A stretch of DNA of 64,000 bases. It comes from Rhizomicrobium electricum (GTDB lineage Bacteria > Pseudomonadota > Alphaproteobacteria > Micropepsales > Micropepsaceae). Below the pieces are notes generated by a model. That model was not told the origin of the DNA. It searched no databases and saw only the letters and a program-made list of their open reading frames with translations. A program made the position numbers and the translations under genes. Position 1 is the first letter of the stretch; the number at the start of each line of letters is the position of its first letter. Shown in pieces: positions 44,690 to 53,580 of this stretch. The stretch is from the NCBI RefSeq assembly GCF_011762045.1, contig NZ_JAASQS010000005.1, forward strand, positions 124,001-188,000, in the 5' to 3' direction.

Positions 44690-47600
44690 TTACCAGTTCG
44701 TACGCACGACCATCGCGTAGCTGCGGTCATGCGCGATCCAGTTCACGCGCGGATGGTAGTCGGCATAACCCTGGTCCGTATTGAACTTCGACCCGGTGAT
44801 GTTGGTGACCTGAACGCCGACCTTGAAGTGATCCCAGAACGAGTAGAACACCGAACCGTCGAGCTGGCCGTAGTTCTCGACCCAAACCGGCGTACGCGGC
44901 GCATTCGAGTTCGCCGAGGACGACATATAGGTCGAACGCCAGTTCCAGGCCAAACGGGCATCGATGTTGTACTTCGCGTACATCAGAGCCAGGTTGTAGC
45001 TGTCGTTGGACATGCCTTCCATCGGCAGCGTGGCGTTACCGCTGGCGACCGCATCCGACGCGGTGATGTTGCCGGAGTTGTTGTGGCCGCCCCAGTTGTA
45101 GATCTTCGTGTAGTTGGCTTCGAAACCGAAGCCGCTCCAGAAGCCCGGCAGGAAATCGTAGAACTGGTGATAGTCGATTTCCCAACCGTCGATACCGCCC
45201 TTCGAACCGTTCACGTAACTCGTATCCGAGAAGGTGTAGGTCTGGCCCGAATACGGGTTGGTGACCGACGTCGGCGCGGTCCGGGTGTAGATGTAGTTGG
45301 TGATGCGCTTGCCGAACAACGACATTGTAACGCTGCCGCTCGGTGCGAAGTACCATTCCAAGCTGAAGTCGACGTTGGTCGAGTGCATCGGCTTCAGGTT
45401 CGGATTGCCTTCATACCCCGAAGGCGTGGTCTTGAAGCTGAACGCCTGAGACGATTGCGAATCGCCCCAGTTGAAGGACAGCGAGCCGTCGTTGCTCGTG
45501 TATGCGAATTCCGGACGCAGCATGGATTCCGAATAGGCCAACCGAGCCTGCAACTCGCTGGTGAGACTGGCGCGAAGGTTGAAGCTGGGAAGAGCCTCGG
45601 TGTAGCTGGTCTCGACCGGATCGGGCCGCAGCACGGCGTAGGCCGCATGCGCATAGTCGCCCCAGAAGGTCATGGCCGTGTTGTAGTCGGCGCACGAGGT
45701 GACGACCGTGGTCGGGTCGCCTGCCTTCATCTCCTTGCCCAACGCCAGGGCGCAGCCGTTGGAAACCTTGTAGCTGCCGACGTCAGGCGCCGACGGCATG
45801 ACCAGTTTGCCGTTTTCGACGACATGCTTGGTATGGACGATGCGAACGCCGATGTTGCCGTCGATCGGAATATTCCAACCGAACAGATTTTCCTTGGCGA
45901 AGTCCAACTGGGCATAGCCGGCATAGGTGTCTTGCGTCTGCGGGCTGATCGTATTGCCCGTGACACTGCTGCCCACCGTCGTATTGGCATATGCCGCAAT
46001 GCAGGTGATGCCCGTCTTGCAGCCTACGTCATACGTGTAGCTCTGGAAGCCCCAGCCGGGTTGCACCGGACGATAGAGGGTCGTCAGATCATACGTGTTC
46101 ATCAGGGCCAGGCTTGCGCTCGGGACCCAGAGTTTCGGCACGTTCTGCCCGTAGATCAGCGGATAGGAATAGAGCTGGCCGTACTTGTTCAGAGTCTTGA
46201 ACCCGTCGCTGATGGCGGCCGAGGTGATCGTTTCGCCGTTCGAGTTCACGAAGCTGGTCTTGCCGGGGAAGCTCTTCCAGGTGCCGCCGAGGGTGTAACC
46301 GCCGTCGATCCACCATCCGATCGGGTTGATCGAAGCCCAGTTGTAGCCCGTGGCGCGCGCCACGGACAACTTCTGCTGAGCGCGGAAGCCGACGTCAACG
46401 GCCTTGACGAAGCCCAACAGGCCGTCGCCGCTGAACCGGTAAGTCGCATCAATACGTTCGGCGTAGGAATGCGCCGAGTTGTATTCCATATGATCCATGT
46501 CGGCCAACCAGTAGTAGTTGGTCGGATCGGTGGTATCGGCCGTCTTGTCCCAGGAGATCTTCGGATTGTTCCTGTCGGTCAGGTCCATCGTCACCAAGGT
46601 GTTCGGCATATAGCCGGTGAACACCGAGTTGTTGAGGTACTGACGATTGCTGTCGACATACTGGAGGTCAACCGACACATCGAGGTTGTCGGTCGGCGTC
46701 CACTTCATGTTGGCGGCAAGTTCGCTGGTACGGTTATGACCGGTACCGGCGCGGGTATCGATGGTCGTGAGCTTGCCGGTGCCCTTGATCCACTGGCCGT
46801 TTTTGTAAGTCGAATTGGCGCCGTAGTCGCCCCACGCCTTGGAGTCCATCTGCACATAATGCTCCAGATCGGTGAAGTGGGCATATGTGTTCATACCGCT
46901 GACGCTGAATTCCAACTTCTCAGTCGGGCGCCACTGCAACACCACGGTGCCGGCGAGACGCTGCTGCCGGAAGTCCACCTGACGATAAGCGAAACCTTGC
47001 GGCTTCATCTTGTGGCCGGAATCGGCCAAGCAGGTGGTGTAGGCGTTATCAGTCGCAGTCGCCTGCGAGATCGTCCCTGCCGAATTGTAGCAGTCGAACG
47101 GGAACAGATTGATGCCGGTCGTACGGGTCAACTGGTCCTGCCAGTCGACCGACGCCAGAACGCCGAATTCGCCGAGGCGGGTGTTGAAACGGTCGCTGAA
47201 CAGCGCATTCCCGGACGGCAGGGCGCGGTCCGACATTTCGCCGTACGTATAGTCGCCGGAGACCGCGATCTTGCGGCCATCGAAATCGAACGGCTTGTGG
47301 GTCTTAAGGTCAACCACGCCGCCGATACCGCCTTCGATCATGCTCGCGGTGGGGCTCTTGTAGACGTCAACGCCCGACAGCAGGTCGGCCGAAACGTCGG
47401 CAAAGCTCATAGTGCGGCCGTTGATGGCCGAGAATTCATCGCGGCCGTTGAAGGTCGTCTGTACCCATGACAAGCCGCGGATGAACACCGAGTTGCCGGT
47501 CGAGCCCATGCGGACCAGGTCGTTCGGCGAGTCGTTGCGCTGCAGGGTCACGCCCGGCACGCGCTGCAAGGCTTCGGCGACGTTGCGGTCCGGCAGTGCA

Positions 47601-47794
47601 CCGATGTCGACGTTCGTGATCGAATCGACCACCTGATTTGCGTTCTGCTTGATCGACTGTGCCGACTGCAAGCTGGCGCGGATACCGGTGACCGTCACCG
47701 TTTCCATCTGTTCTTGTGCGAACGACGGAATCATAAACAGCCCGACGGCGGCACCGCCGAGCAGGACATTTTTCAACTGTAGAAAGTTTTTCAC
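44690..47794 (-). CDS. TonB-dependent receptor, probable xyloglucan-oligosaccharide importer
   Basis: A 1034-residue outer-membrane receptor of the large Xanthomonas/Caulobacter carbohydrate type. It has a signal peptide (VLLGGAAVGLFMIPSFAQ), a TonB box METVTVTGIRASLQSA, a plug with DIGALPDRNVAEALQRVPGVTLQR, SVFIRGL and KSPTASMIEGGIGGVVDLKT, and a barrel ending with an aromatic residue (VVRTNW). The substrate is inferred from neighbours: it lies between GH35/GH31 and GH95/GH74 genes, as the receptor does in the Cellvibrio xyloglucan locus. It is transcribed alone, with a leader of up to 300 bases holding an inverted repeat and an operator-like site. Confidence 0.92.
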   Translation of the reverse strand: MKNFLQLKNVLLGGAAVGLFMIPSFAQEQMETVTVTGIRASLQSAQSIKQNANQVVDSITNVDIGALPDRNVAEALQRVPGVTLQRNDSPNDLVRMGSTGNSVFIRGLSWVQTTFNGRDEFSAINGRTMSFADVSADLLSGVDVYKSPTASMIEGGIGGVVDLKTHKPFDFDGRKIAVSGDYTYGEMSDRALPSGNALFSDRFNTRLGEFGVLASVDWQDQLTRTTGINLFPFDCYNSAGTISQATATDNAYTTCLADSGHKMKPQGFAYRQVDFRQQRLAGTVVLQWRPTEKLEFSVSGMNTYAHFTDLEHYVQMDSKAWGDYGANSTYKNGQWIKGTGKLTTIDTRAGTGHNRTSELAANMKWTPTDNLDVSVDLQYVDSNRQYLNNSVFTGYMPNTLVTMDLTDRNNPKISWDKTADTTDPTNYYWLADMDHMEYNSAHSYAERIDATYRFSGDGLLGFVKAVDVGFRAQQKLSVARATGYNWASINPIGWWIDGGYTLGGTWKSFPGKTSFVNSNGETITSAAISDGFKTLNKYGQLYSYPLIYGQNVPKLWVPSASLALMNTYDLTTLYRPVQPGWGFQSYTYDVGCKTGITCIAAYANTTVGSSVTGNTISPQTQDTYAGYAQLDFAKENLFGWNIPIDGNIGVRIVHTKHVVENGKLVMPSAPDVGSYKVSNGCALALGKEMKAGDPTTVVTSCADYNTAMTFWGDYAHAAYAVLRPDPVETSYTEALPSFNLRASLTSELQARLAYSESMLRPEFAYTSNDGSLSFNWGDSQSSQAFSFKTTPSGYEGNPNLKPMHSTNVDFSLEWYFAPSGSVTMSLFGKRITNYIYTRTAPTSVTNPYSGQTYTFSDTSYVNGSKGGIDGWEIDYHQFYDFLPGFWSGFGFEANYTKIYNWGGHNNSGNITASDAVASGNATLPMEGMSNDSYNLALMYAKYNIDARLAWNWRSTYMSSSANSNAPRTPVWVENYGQLDGSVFYSFWDHFKVGVQVTNITGSKFNTDQGYADYHPRVNWIAHDRSYAMVVRTNW

Positions 47795-47835
47795 GAAGGC
47801 CCTCCCAGGTTCTTAGCGGCGTCTCGTGGGCTGAC

Positions 47836-47855
47836 TTATCCGATTGAACGGATAA
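47836..47855. repeat. Inverted repeat in the TonB receptor leader
   Basis: TTATCCG-ATTGAA-CGGATAA: perfect seven-base arms with a six-base centre, about 42 bases before the receptor start codon. It may be a regulator site or a leader hairpin. Confidence 0.5.
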
Positions 47856-48084
47856 TTCGTTTACCTACGAAACCCCTCCCAAAAGTGTCCGACGTCAAAC
47901 CCCAGAACGATCGGTTCTCCGCTGCCCGTTTTAGTTGCAGATCGGCGACCGGCTTTTTTTGTCTGGGTTCCCCTCGAACACAAACGGATACATCACGAGC
48001 TACACAACAAAGGAGGCCCTTAGTTCCCGGCACCGCTACGTTGCCGAAAAACCAGGAAATCTCCCGTGATTGTTGCGTTACCAT

Positions 48085-48098
48085 GGACAGCGCTTACC
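48085..48098. promoter_or_regulatory. LacI-type operator-like site upstream of TonB receptor
   Basis: GGACAGCGCTTACC shares GACAGCGCTT with the site before the GH35 gene (43029-43042) and is a 5-of-7 inverted repeat. It is almost 300 bases from the receptor ATG, so the promoter would need to lie well upstream. Confidence 0.4.
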
Positions 48099-48355
48099 GA
48101 CAAGCTAGGAGAGAGCCGTATCCGCCTTATTTCCGCCACCTGCGCTAAAACTGCCGCAGCAGCACAGCACGAGGCCAAAGTGCAGGCCGGGGCTGGGACC
48201 GCTAACAGCATGCCCGCAATAGTAGATGCTATTGGAACCATTGGATTTTTAGCCGGGCCCGTATTTTTGGCCACGCCATAGCGCCTCGGATCCCGCCTCG
48301 TCGGCTGGATGCGGGGGGCCTGTGCAATCGTAGCTAAATTGTGGCGGAAGCCGAA

Positions 48356-50740
48356 CTAGAAAGCGGTTACCAAGTACCGCTCGCCGGCCTTCAGCGAGAG
48401 GGTACGGACCTCCCCTTCCCCGACGAGATTCAGCGCGCGCCCCTTTGTGTCGACGGCCTTGAAATGTCCCGCAAACGCACCACTGCGCACCTTCACAGCG
48501 CCGTCGCGCTGCGCGATCAAAGTGAAGTTCCGCACGCGGCCGTTGCGCCAGGTCATGTCGACGATGAGGCCGCCACGCGCGCGAAGCCCGCGCACCGCTC
48601 CGTTGCTCCACGCCTTTGGCAAGGCCGGAAGAATGTCGATTATCCCGCCATGGCTTTGCAGCAGCATCTCGGCGATGCCGGCAGTCGCGCCGAAATTGCC
48701 GTCGATCTGGAACGGCGGGCCGACATACTGATCCCACAAATTCGCCATCGCGTTCTCCTTGAGGAGTTGCGACAGCAGAAGATGGGCATGGTCGCCGTCA
48801 TAGAGCCGCGCCCAGAAGTTCATCTTCCAGGCCTTGCTCCAGCCGGTCCCCGCTTCGCCGTGACTGGTCGTGGAGTCGCCGCGCGCCCGCAACGAAACCT
48901 TGGCCGCTTCCGCCAGCACCGGTGTGGTCAGCGGCGAAATCTGCATGCCGGGATGCAGCGCATAGAGATGGGAGGTGTGGCGATGCTCGTCCTTGGGATC
49001 GTCCCACTCCTCCTTCCATTCGCGCAGCTGGCCCCATTTGCCGACGGCCAGACCCGGATCGAGTTTCTTCAACGCCGCGTCGAGCTTTTCCGCGGTAGCG
49101 CCATCGCCCAGGATCCGGGCCGCCTCGGCGGTTTCCGAGAATAGTCCGTACACGATCTGTTGCGACATCGCCGCGCCGGCCGAGAACGGGCCGTGCTCGG
49201 GCGAATAGGACGGCGACACCACCAGCTTGCCGTCGCGCGGATCGGTGACCAGCGCCTCGAGCCAGACGTCGGCGGCGCCTTTCATCACCGGATAGGCGCG
49301 ACGCTCCAGGAAGGCGCGATCGCGCGTGAAGCGGTAGTGGTCGTAATACTGCGAGGCGAGCCAGGCGCCCGCTTCCGGCTGCCAGAACGCCGTCGGCCAC
49401 GCGATCACGCCGGTGTAGCCCCAGATATTGGTATTGAGGAACAGCGTCCAGCCTTTGGTGCCCATGATGCGCTCGGCGCTGGCGCGTCCGGGCTCCACCA
49501 GACCGTCGACGAAGGCATGGAACGGCTCCAGCGTTTCGGGAAGACCGGTGACGTCGGCGAGCCAGTAGTTCATCTGCAGATTGATGTTCACATGATAGTC
49601 GTCGTTCCATGGCGGCGTGGTCGACGCGTTCCACACGCCTTGCAGATTGGCCGGCAGCGATCCGGCGCGCGACGACGCAATCAGCAGATAGCGGCCGTAT
49701 TGGAAGAACAGCGTCTCGAGCGCCCGATCGGCGGCGGCGTCCTTGCCGTAGCCTTTCACCAAAGCATCGGTCGGCAGGTTCGGCATCTTGCCGCCGAGAT
49801 CGAGCGCGACGCGGCCCATCAACCGGCTGTGATCGGCAACATGCTCCTTCAGCAGCGCCGCATACGGCTTTTTCGCTGCCGCATCGAGCCGTGCCGCGAT
49901 CCCTTCGTGCGGATCGGGGCCGCGGTAATCGGGATAATGATTGAGATAGTTGGTTCCCGCCGCGAGGATCACGACGGCACTGTCGGCGCCCTTCACCGTC
50001 ACGCTGCCGTCGGCATTGTCGATGCGCGAACCGCCCGTTGCGATCACCTGCACGCCGGCTTCGTACTTCAGGCCATTATCATTAAGTGCGCCGCGTTCGC
50101 TGATCCGCCCGGCCGAGGCGGTACGGATCGCACTGCGGTTGGCCGGCGCGGTCAGTTTGGCCGTGAAGCCGATCTTGCCGGGTTGGGATGCCGTGAGCCG
50201 GATCACAATGACGTGTGCTGGATAGGACGCGAAGTACGCGCGGGAGTAGCGCACGCCGTTCACTTGGTAGCTGGTGCGCGCCACCGCCTGGCCGATATCG
50301 AGCGCGCGGCGATACGTGTCGGGCGTGCCGGAACGGTCGAACGTCAGCACGAGATCGCCGAACGTCTGGTAATCGCCATAGGCGACGGTCTGATGGCCGA
50401 GTTGCGCGGCAATGTCCTCGGGCTTCGCCTGCAAGTCCTTGGCGAGACGCGCTTGAACCTCGGCCAGCTTGGGTTTCAGCGATTGCGGCGGCAGACCGAA
50501 ATCATAGCCGGGCGCACCGGGGCCGCCGGTCCATAATGTCTTTTCATTAAATTGAATGTCGTCGCTGACAACACCGCCGGAGATCACCGCGCCCATCGCG
50601 CCGTTGCCGATCGGCAAACCGTAATGCTCCCAATCCGCGGCAGGCTTGTCATACCAGAGCGATAGTGCCTCTCCCGCTCCGGCTGTTGCGCTGGTTGCAA
50701 TAGCGGCGAGGATCAGAACAGCCACGGTGCGAAGTCGCAT
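48356..50740 (-). CDS. GH95 alpha-L-fucosidase-type enzyme
   Basis: A 794-residue exported enzyme with signal peptide (MRLRTVAVLILAAIATSATAGAGE). It opens LSLWYDKPAADWEHYGLPIGNGAMGAVISGG, the GH95 N-terminal mark, and has the (alpha/alpha)6 barrel with WNDDYHVNINLQMNYWL (the Asn pair that activates water) and the catalytic Asp680 in FQIDGNFGATAGIAEMLLQ. GH95 removes alpha-1,2-fucose (or galactose in some members); in xyloglucan this is the terminal Fuc on galactose. The true start is ATG 50740; the frame runs on to 50890 but overlaps the GH74 gene. It is divergent from GH74 with a shared promoter region. Confidence 0.92.
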   Translation of the reverse strand: MRLRTVAVLILAAIATSATAGAGEALSLWYDKPAADWEHYGLPIGNGAMGAVISGGVVSDDIQFNEKTLWTGGPGAPGYDFGLPPQSLKPKLAEVQARLAKDLQAKPEDIAAQLGHQTVAYGDYQTFGDLVLTFDRSGTPDTYRRALDIGQAVARTSYQVNGVRYSRAYFASYPAHVIVIRLTASQPGKIGFTAKLTAPANRSAIRTASAGRISERGALNDNGLKYEAGVQVIATGGSRIDNADGSVTVKGADSAVVILAAGTNYLNHYPDYRGPDPHEGIAARLDAAAKKPYAALLKEHVADHSRLMGRVALDLGGKMPNLPTDALVKGYGKDAAADRALETLFFQYGRYLLIASSRAGSLPANLQGVWNASTTPPWNDDYHVNINLQMNYWLADVTGLPETLEPFHAFVDGLVEPGRASAERIMGTKGWTLFLNTNIWGYTGVIAWPTAFWQPEAGAWLASQYYDHYRFTRDRAFLERRAYPVMKGAADVWLEALVTDPRDGKLVVSPSYSPEHGPFSAGAAMSQQIVYGLFSETAEAARILGDGATAEKLDAALKKLDPGLAVGKWGQLREWKEEWDDPKDEHRHTSHLYALHPGMQISPLTTPVLAEAAKVSLRARGDSTTSHGEAGTGWSKAWKMNFWARLYDGDHAHLLLSQLLKENAMANLWDQYVGPPFQIDGNFGATAGIAEMLLQSHGGIIDILPALPKAWSNGAVRGLRARGGLIVDMTWRNGRVRNFTLIAQRDGAVKVRSGAFAGHFKAVDTKGRALNLVGEGEVRTLSLKAGERYLVTAF

Positions 50741-50777
50741 GCAAAAGCCCCACAAGCGCATTGCGTCGCGCGCAAAC

Positions 50778-50785
50778 TTATATGA
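50778..50785 (-). promoter_or_regulatory. TCATATAA promoter octamer for GH95
   Basis: On the minus strand TCATATAA-G gives a -10-like TATAAG about 38 bases before the GH95 ATG. The same octamer precedes GH35 and the second GH31. The plus-strand GH74 promoter must lie in the same 88-base gap. Confidence 0.5.
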
Positions 50786-50828
50786 TTTATTCCCGCCAAA
50801 GAAAGTGATCGCGCCCAGGAGAGGCAAA

Positions 50829-53090
50829 ATGTTCGGATCGATGTTCGCGCGTTTCGGCGTCGCGGTTCTTGCCGTCTGCTTGAGCGTCATGCCCGCGCGC
50901 GCTGCGGACGATGCCGGCGCACATTATACATGGAAGAGCGTCAAGGTCGGCGGCGGCGGTTACATCCCCGGACTGATCTTCTCGCCGGTCGAAAAGGGAC
51001 TGGCGTATCTGCGTTCAGATATGGGCGGCATCTATCGCTGGGATGACAAGGCCAAGGCCTGGCTCCCGCTGCAGGACGACAATCCCGAACCGAGCTATCG
51101 CGGCATCGAGAGCATCGCCCCCGATCCGGTCGACGGTTCCGTCGTCTATGCGGCGGTGGGCGTCTATCGCGGCGGTGCGGCGGCGATCCTGCGGTCGAAC
51201 GATCGCGGCGATCACTGGGAGACGGTCCCGGTACCGTTCCGCATGGGCGGCAACGAAGAAGGCCGCGATCTCGGCGAACGTCTCGCCGTCGATCCCAACA
51301 ACACGTCCGTTCTCTATTTCGGTTCGCGCTACGACGGACTGCAGCGTTCCGCCGACAAAGGTGCGACGTGGTCGAAGGTGGCGAGTTTCCCCCTGCCCGG
51401 CCTCGGCGTGCCCGGCGGCTATGCCCGCCCCTATGCCGGCCTGAGCTTCGTCGTGTTCGATCCGCAAAGCGGAACCAAAGGCGCCGGCAGCAAGACGATT
51501 TTCGTCGGCGTCGCCGATCCGGGCGAACATCATCTCTATCGCTCCGATGACGCCGGCAAGACCTGGGCGCCGGTTGCGAACGAACCGCCGGCCAGTCTTC
51601 TTCCGGGGCAGGCGCAGATCGACGCCAAAGGCAATTTGTACATCACCTATGCCAACAGCATGGGGCCGTGGGCGGTCAACGACGGCGCGGTCATGAAGCT
51701 CAACACCAAGACCGGCGTCTGGACCAACATCTCGCCCGACAAAGGCGGATTCATGGGCCTGTCGCTCGATCGCCAGCATGAAGGCACGCTGGTGGCGGCG
51801 ACCATCGGCGGCAACAGCGGTCCCGACACCATCTATCGCTCGACCGATGGCGGTGCGCATTGGACCTCGCTGCGCGAGATTTCCAAGCGCGATGTCTCGT
51901 CGGTGCCGTTCCTCTATTGGGGCGAAAAGGAAGCCGAGTTCGGATGGTGGATCACCGGCCTCGCGATCGATCCGTTCGACTCCGGCCATATCGGCTACAC
52001 CACCGGCGCGACCGTTTACGGCACGCACGAACTCACCAATGCCGATGCGAGCAAGCCGATCCTGTGGACGCCGTGGGTTGAGGGCGTCGAGCAGACGGCC
52101 GTCATCACGATGTCGAGCCCGGCGAAAGGCGCGCCGCTGATTTCCGGTTTCGGCGACATCGGCGGCTTCGTGCATTGGGATTTGTCGGTCTCGCCGCCGA
52201 TCACCTCGAACCCGATGTTCACCAACACCAACACGATCGACTACGCCGAGAAGGCGCCGAACGTGATCGTGCGCAGCGGCACCCACTCCAAGCACAACCG
52301 GCCGGTCAGCTACACGCTCGCCTACTCGACCGACTCCGGCAAAACCTGGAACGGGCTCAAGGCGCCGCTGCCGGCGGGCTACATCGAAATCCCGCAGGAC
52401 AAGATCGGCTACAATTACGGCGATCCCTATATCGACGCGAACATCGTGGTCTCGGCGGACGGCAAGACGTTCGTGGTGATGACGCCCGAGCCGGTGGTGA
52501 CGGCCGACCGCGGCAAGACCTGGACCAAAACCGACGGCCTGCCCGCGCACCACGGCTGGATCGTCGCCGATCGCGCCGACGCAGCCCGCTTCTACGCACT
52601 CGATTACGCCACCGCGACGCTCTACGTCTCGACCGACGGCGCCCGCACCTTCAAGGCGCAGCCCACGGCCGGACTGCCCGCCAATGTCGCCGCGCGCGAG
52701 CCGAACGGACGCGAAGCCGTCAATCCGCTGGTGGCTTCACCCGACAAGAAGGGCGAACTGTGGTTCATCGGCACCGACGGGCTTTATCGCTCGACCGACG
52801 GCGGCAAGCATTTCGTCGCCACGGCCGGCGGGCTCGTCGCCTACCACATGGACTTCGGCAAAGCGGCGCCACACGCGAAAGGCGCAACCGTCTTCGCTCT
52901 CGGCAGCTTGAACGGCACCGTCGCGATCTATCGCTCGCTCGACCAAGGCGCCTCGTGGCAACGCGTCAACGACAGCGCACACGAATACAATCGCGCCTTC
53001 CGCCGTGTGGCGGCCGACAAGAACGTGTTCGGGCGGGTCTATGTCGCCACCGACGGGCGCGGGATCGTTTACGGCGAGCCGGCCAAATAG
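50829..53090 (+). CDS. GH74 endo-xyloglucanase
   Basis: A 753-residue secreted enzyme with signal peptide (MFARFGVAVLAVCLSVMPARAAD). It has two seven-bladed propellers built of BNR-like repeats (YRSDDAGKTW, YRSTDGGAHW, YSTDSGKTW, YVSTDGARTF, YRSTDGGKHF, YRSLDQGASW). The two catalytic Asp are in LRSDMGGIYRW (Asp64) and GFGDIGGFVHWD (Asp443), as in characterised GH74 xyloglucanases. It cuts the beta-1,4-glucan backbone of xyloglucan outside the cell and so provides the oligosaccharides for the receptor. No carbohydrate-binding module is appended. ATG 50829 follows an AGGAGAGG site. Divergent from GH95. Confidence 0.94.
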   Translation: MFGSMFARFGVAVLAVCLSVMPARAADDAGAHYTWKSVKVGGGGYIPGLIFSPVEKGLAYLRSDMGGIYRWDDKAKAWLPLQDDNPEPSYRGIESIAPDPVDGSVVYAAVGVYRGGAAAILRSNDRGDHWETVPVPFRMGGNEEGRDLGERLAVDPNNTSVLYFGSRYDGLQRSADKGATWSKVASFPLPGLGVPGGYARPYAGLSFVVFDPQSGTKGAGSKTIFVGVADPGEHHLYRSDDAGKTWAPVANEPPASLLPGQAQIDAKGNLYITYANSMGPWAVNDGAVMKLNTKTGVWTNISPDKGGFMGLSLDRQHEGTLVAATIGGNSGPDTIYRSTDGGAHWTSLREISKRDVSSVPFLYWGEKEAEFGWWITGLAIDPFDSGHIGYTTGATVYGTHELTNADASKPILWTPWVEGVEQTAVITMSSPAKGAPLISGFGDIGGFVHWDLSVSPPITSNPMFTNTNTIDYAEKAPNVIVRSGTHSKHNRPVSYTLAYSTDSGKTWNGLKAPLPAGYIEIPQDKIGYNYGDPYIDANIVVSADGKTFVVMTPEPVVTADRGKTWTKTDGLPAHHGWIVADRADAARFYALDYATATLYVSTDGARTFKAQPTAGLPANVAAREPNGREAVNPLVASPDKKGELWFIGTDGLYRSTDGGKHFVATAGGLVAYHMDFGKAAPHAKGATVFALGSLNGTVAIYRSLDQGASWQRVNDSAHEYNRAFRRVAADKNVFGRVYVATDGRGIVYGEPAK

Positions 53091-53127
53091 GCAGGACACT
53101 GCCGTGCCTGCGTTCCGGGCAAAAAAA

Positions 53128-53153
53128 GACGAGGCGTTTTTAGGCGCCTCGTC
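53128..53153. terminator. Terminator after GH74
   Basis: GACGAGGCG and CGCCTCGTC form a nine-base stem. The A-run before it and the weak T-run after it make it strongest on the minus strand, but it lies 37 bases after the GH74 stop and is probably its terminator. Confidence 0.65.
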
Positions 53154-53528
53154 AGTTTGGTTAGTGTGCTCGAAGGAGACGTCCAATCATCGCTTAGAGT
53201 GGGCACCAACCAGTCGCTTACAGCCGGCCTAGAGCGCCAGCCAGAATTAGGCCATATTTCCGATCATTTGTATGATAAGTCGACGAACAATTTGCAATCG
53301 TTCTCCGACTTACCTCATCTGCCGGGCATGCGATTTTCCGTCGCTTCCGGTCGAAGCCGGCAGCATGAGACCGGGTCTGGTAATTCTGTGAATTCATATC
53401 CTTGGCTCCGATTTCGGATCCGGTTCGTCGCCCCCAATCTAGCGCCTGCATCCAAACGCCGCACCTTAAAAACACGTGACCTGCGCCTGAGGGTCGCCGA
53501 ACGCAGTGTTTCCGCCCGCCCGCATTGG
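53154..53528. other. Gene-free stretch before the second GH31
   Basis: About 375 bases with short frames only. No gene, RNA or repeat is recognised. The right end leads into the promoter of the GH31 gene. Confidence 0.4.
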
Positions 53529-53536
53529 TCATATAA
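53529..53536 (+). promoter_or_regulatory. TCATATAA promoter octamer for the second GH31
   Basis: TCATATAA-AT gives a TATAAA-like -10 about 45 bases before the ATG at 53581. It is identical to the octamer before GH35 and GH95. Confidence 0.5.
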
Positions 53537-53580
53537 ATTCCACAAATCAACCACCGCATGGTTTGACGGGGACACCGCTC

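Larger units (their letters stand above)
47795..48355. other. Long regulatory region upstream of the TonB receptor
   Basis: These 561 bases contain no convincing gene. They lie between the end of GH95 and the start of the receptor, so they carry the receptor promoter. The stretch contains an inverted repeat at 47836-47855 and an AGCGCT-centred operator-like site at 48085-48098. Two small frames (48066-48281 plus, 48020-48274 minus) have no ribosome site or family resemblance. Confidence 0.5.

Noticed and set aside
44729-47470. A 913-codon open frame on the plus strand
   Set aside because: Antisense to the TonB receptor, low-complexity Arg/Val/Gly translation, no ribosome site or family match.
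48020-48281. Two small overlapping frames upstream of the TonB receptor
   Set aside because: No ribosome sites, opposite strands, no similarity; more likely regulatory DNA.
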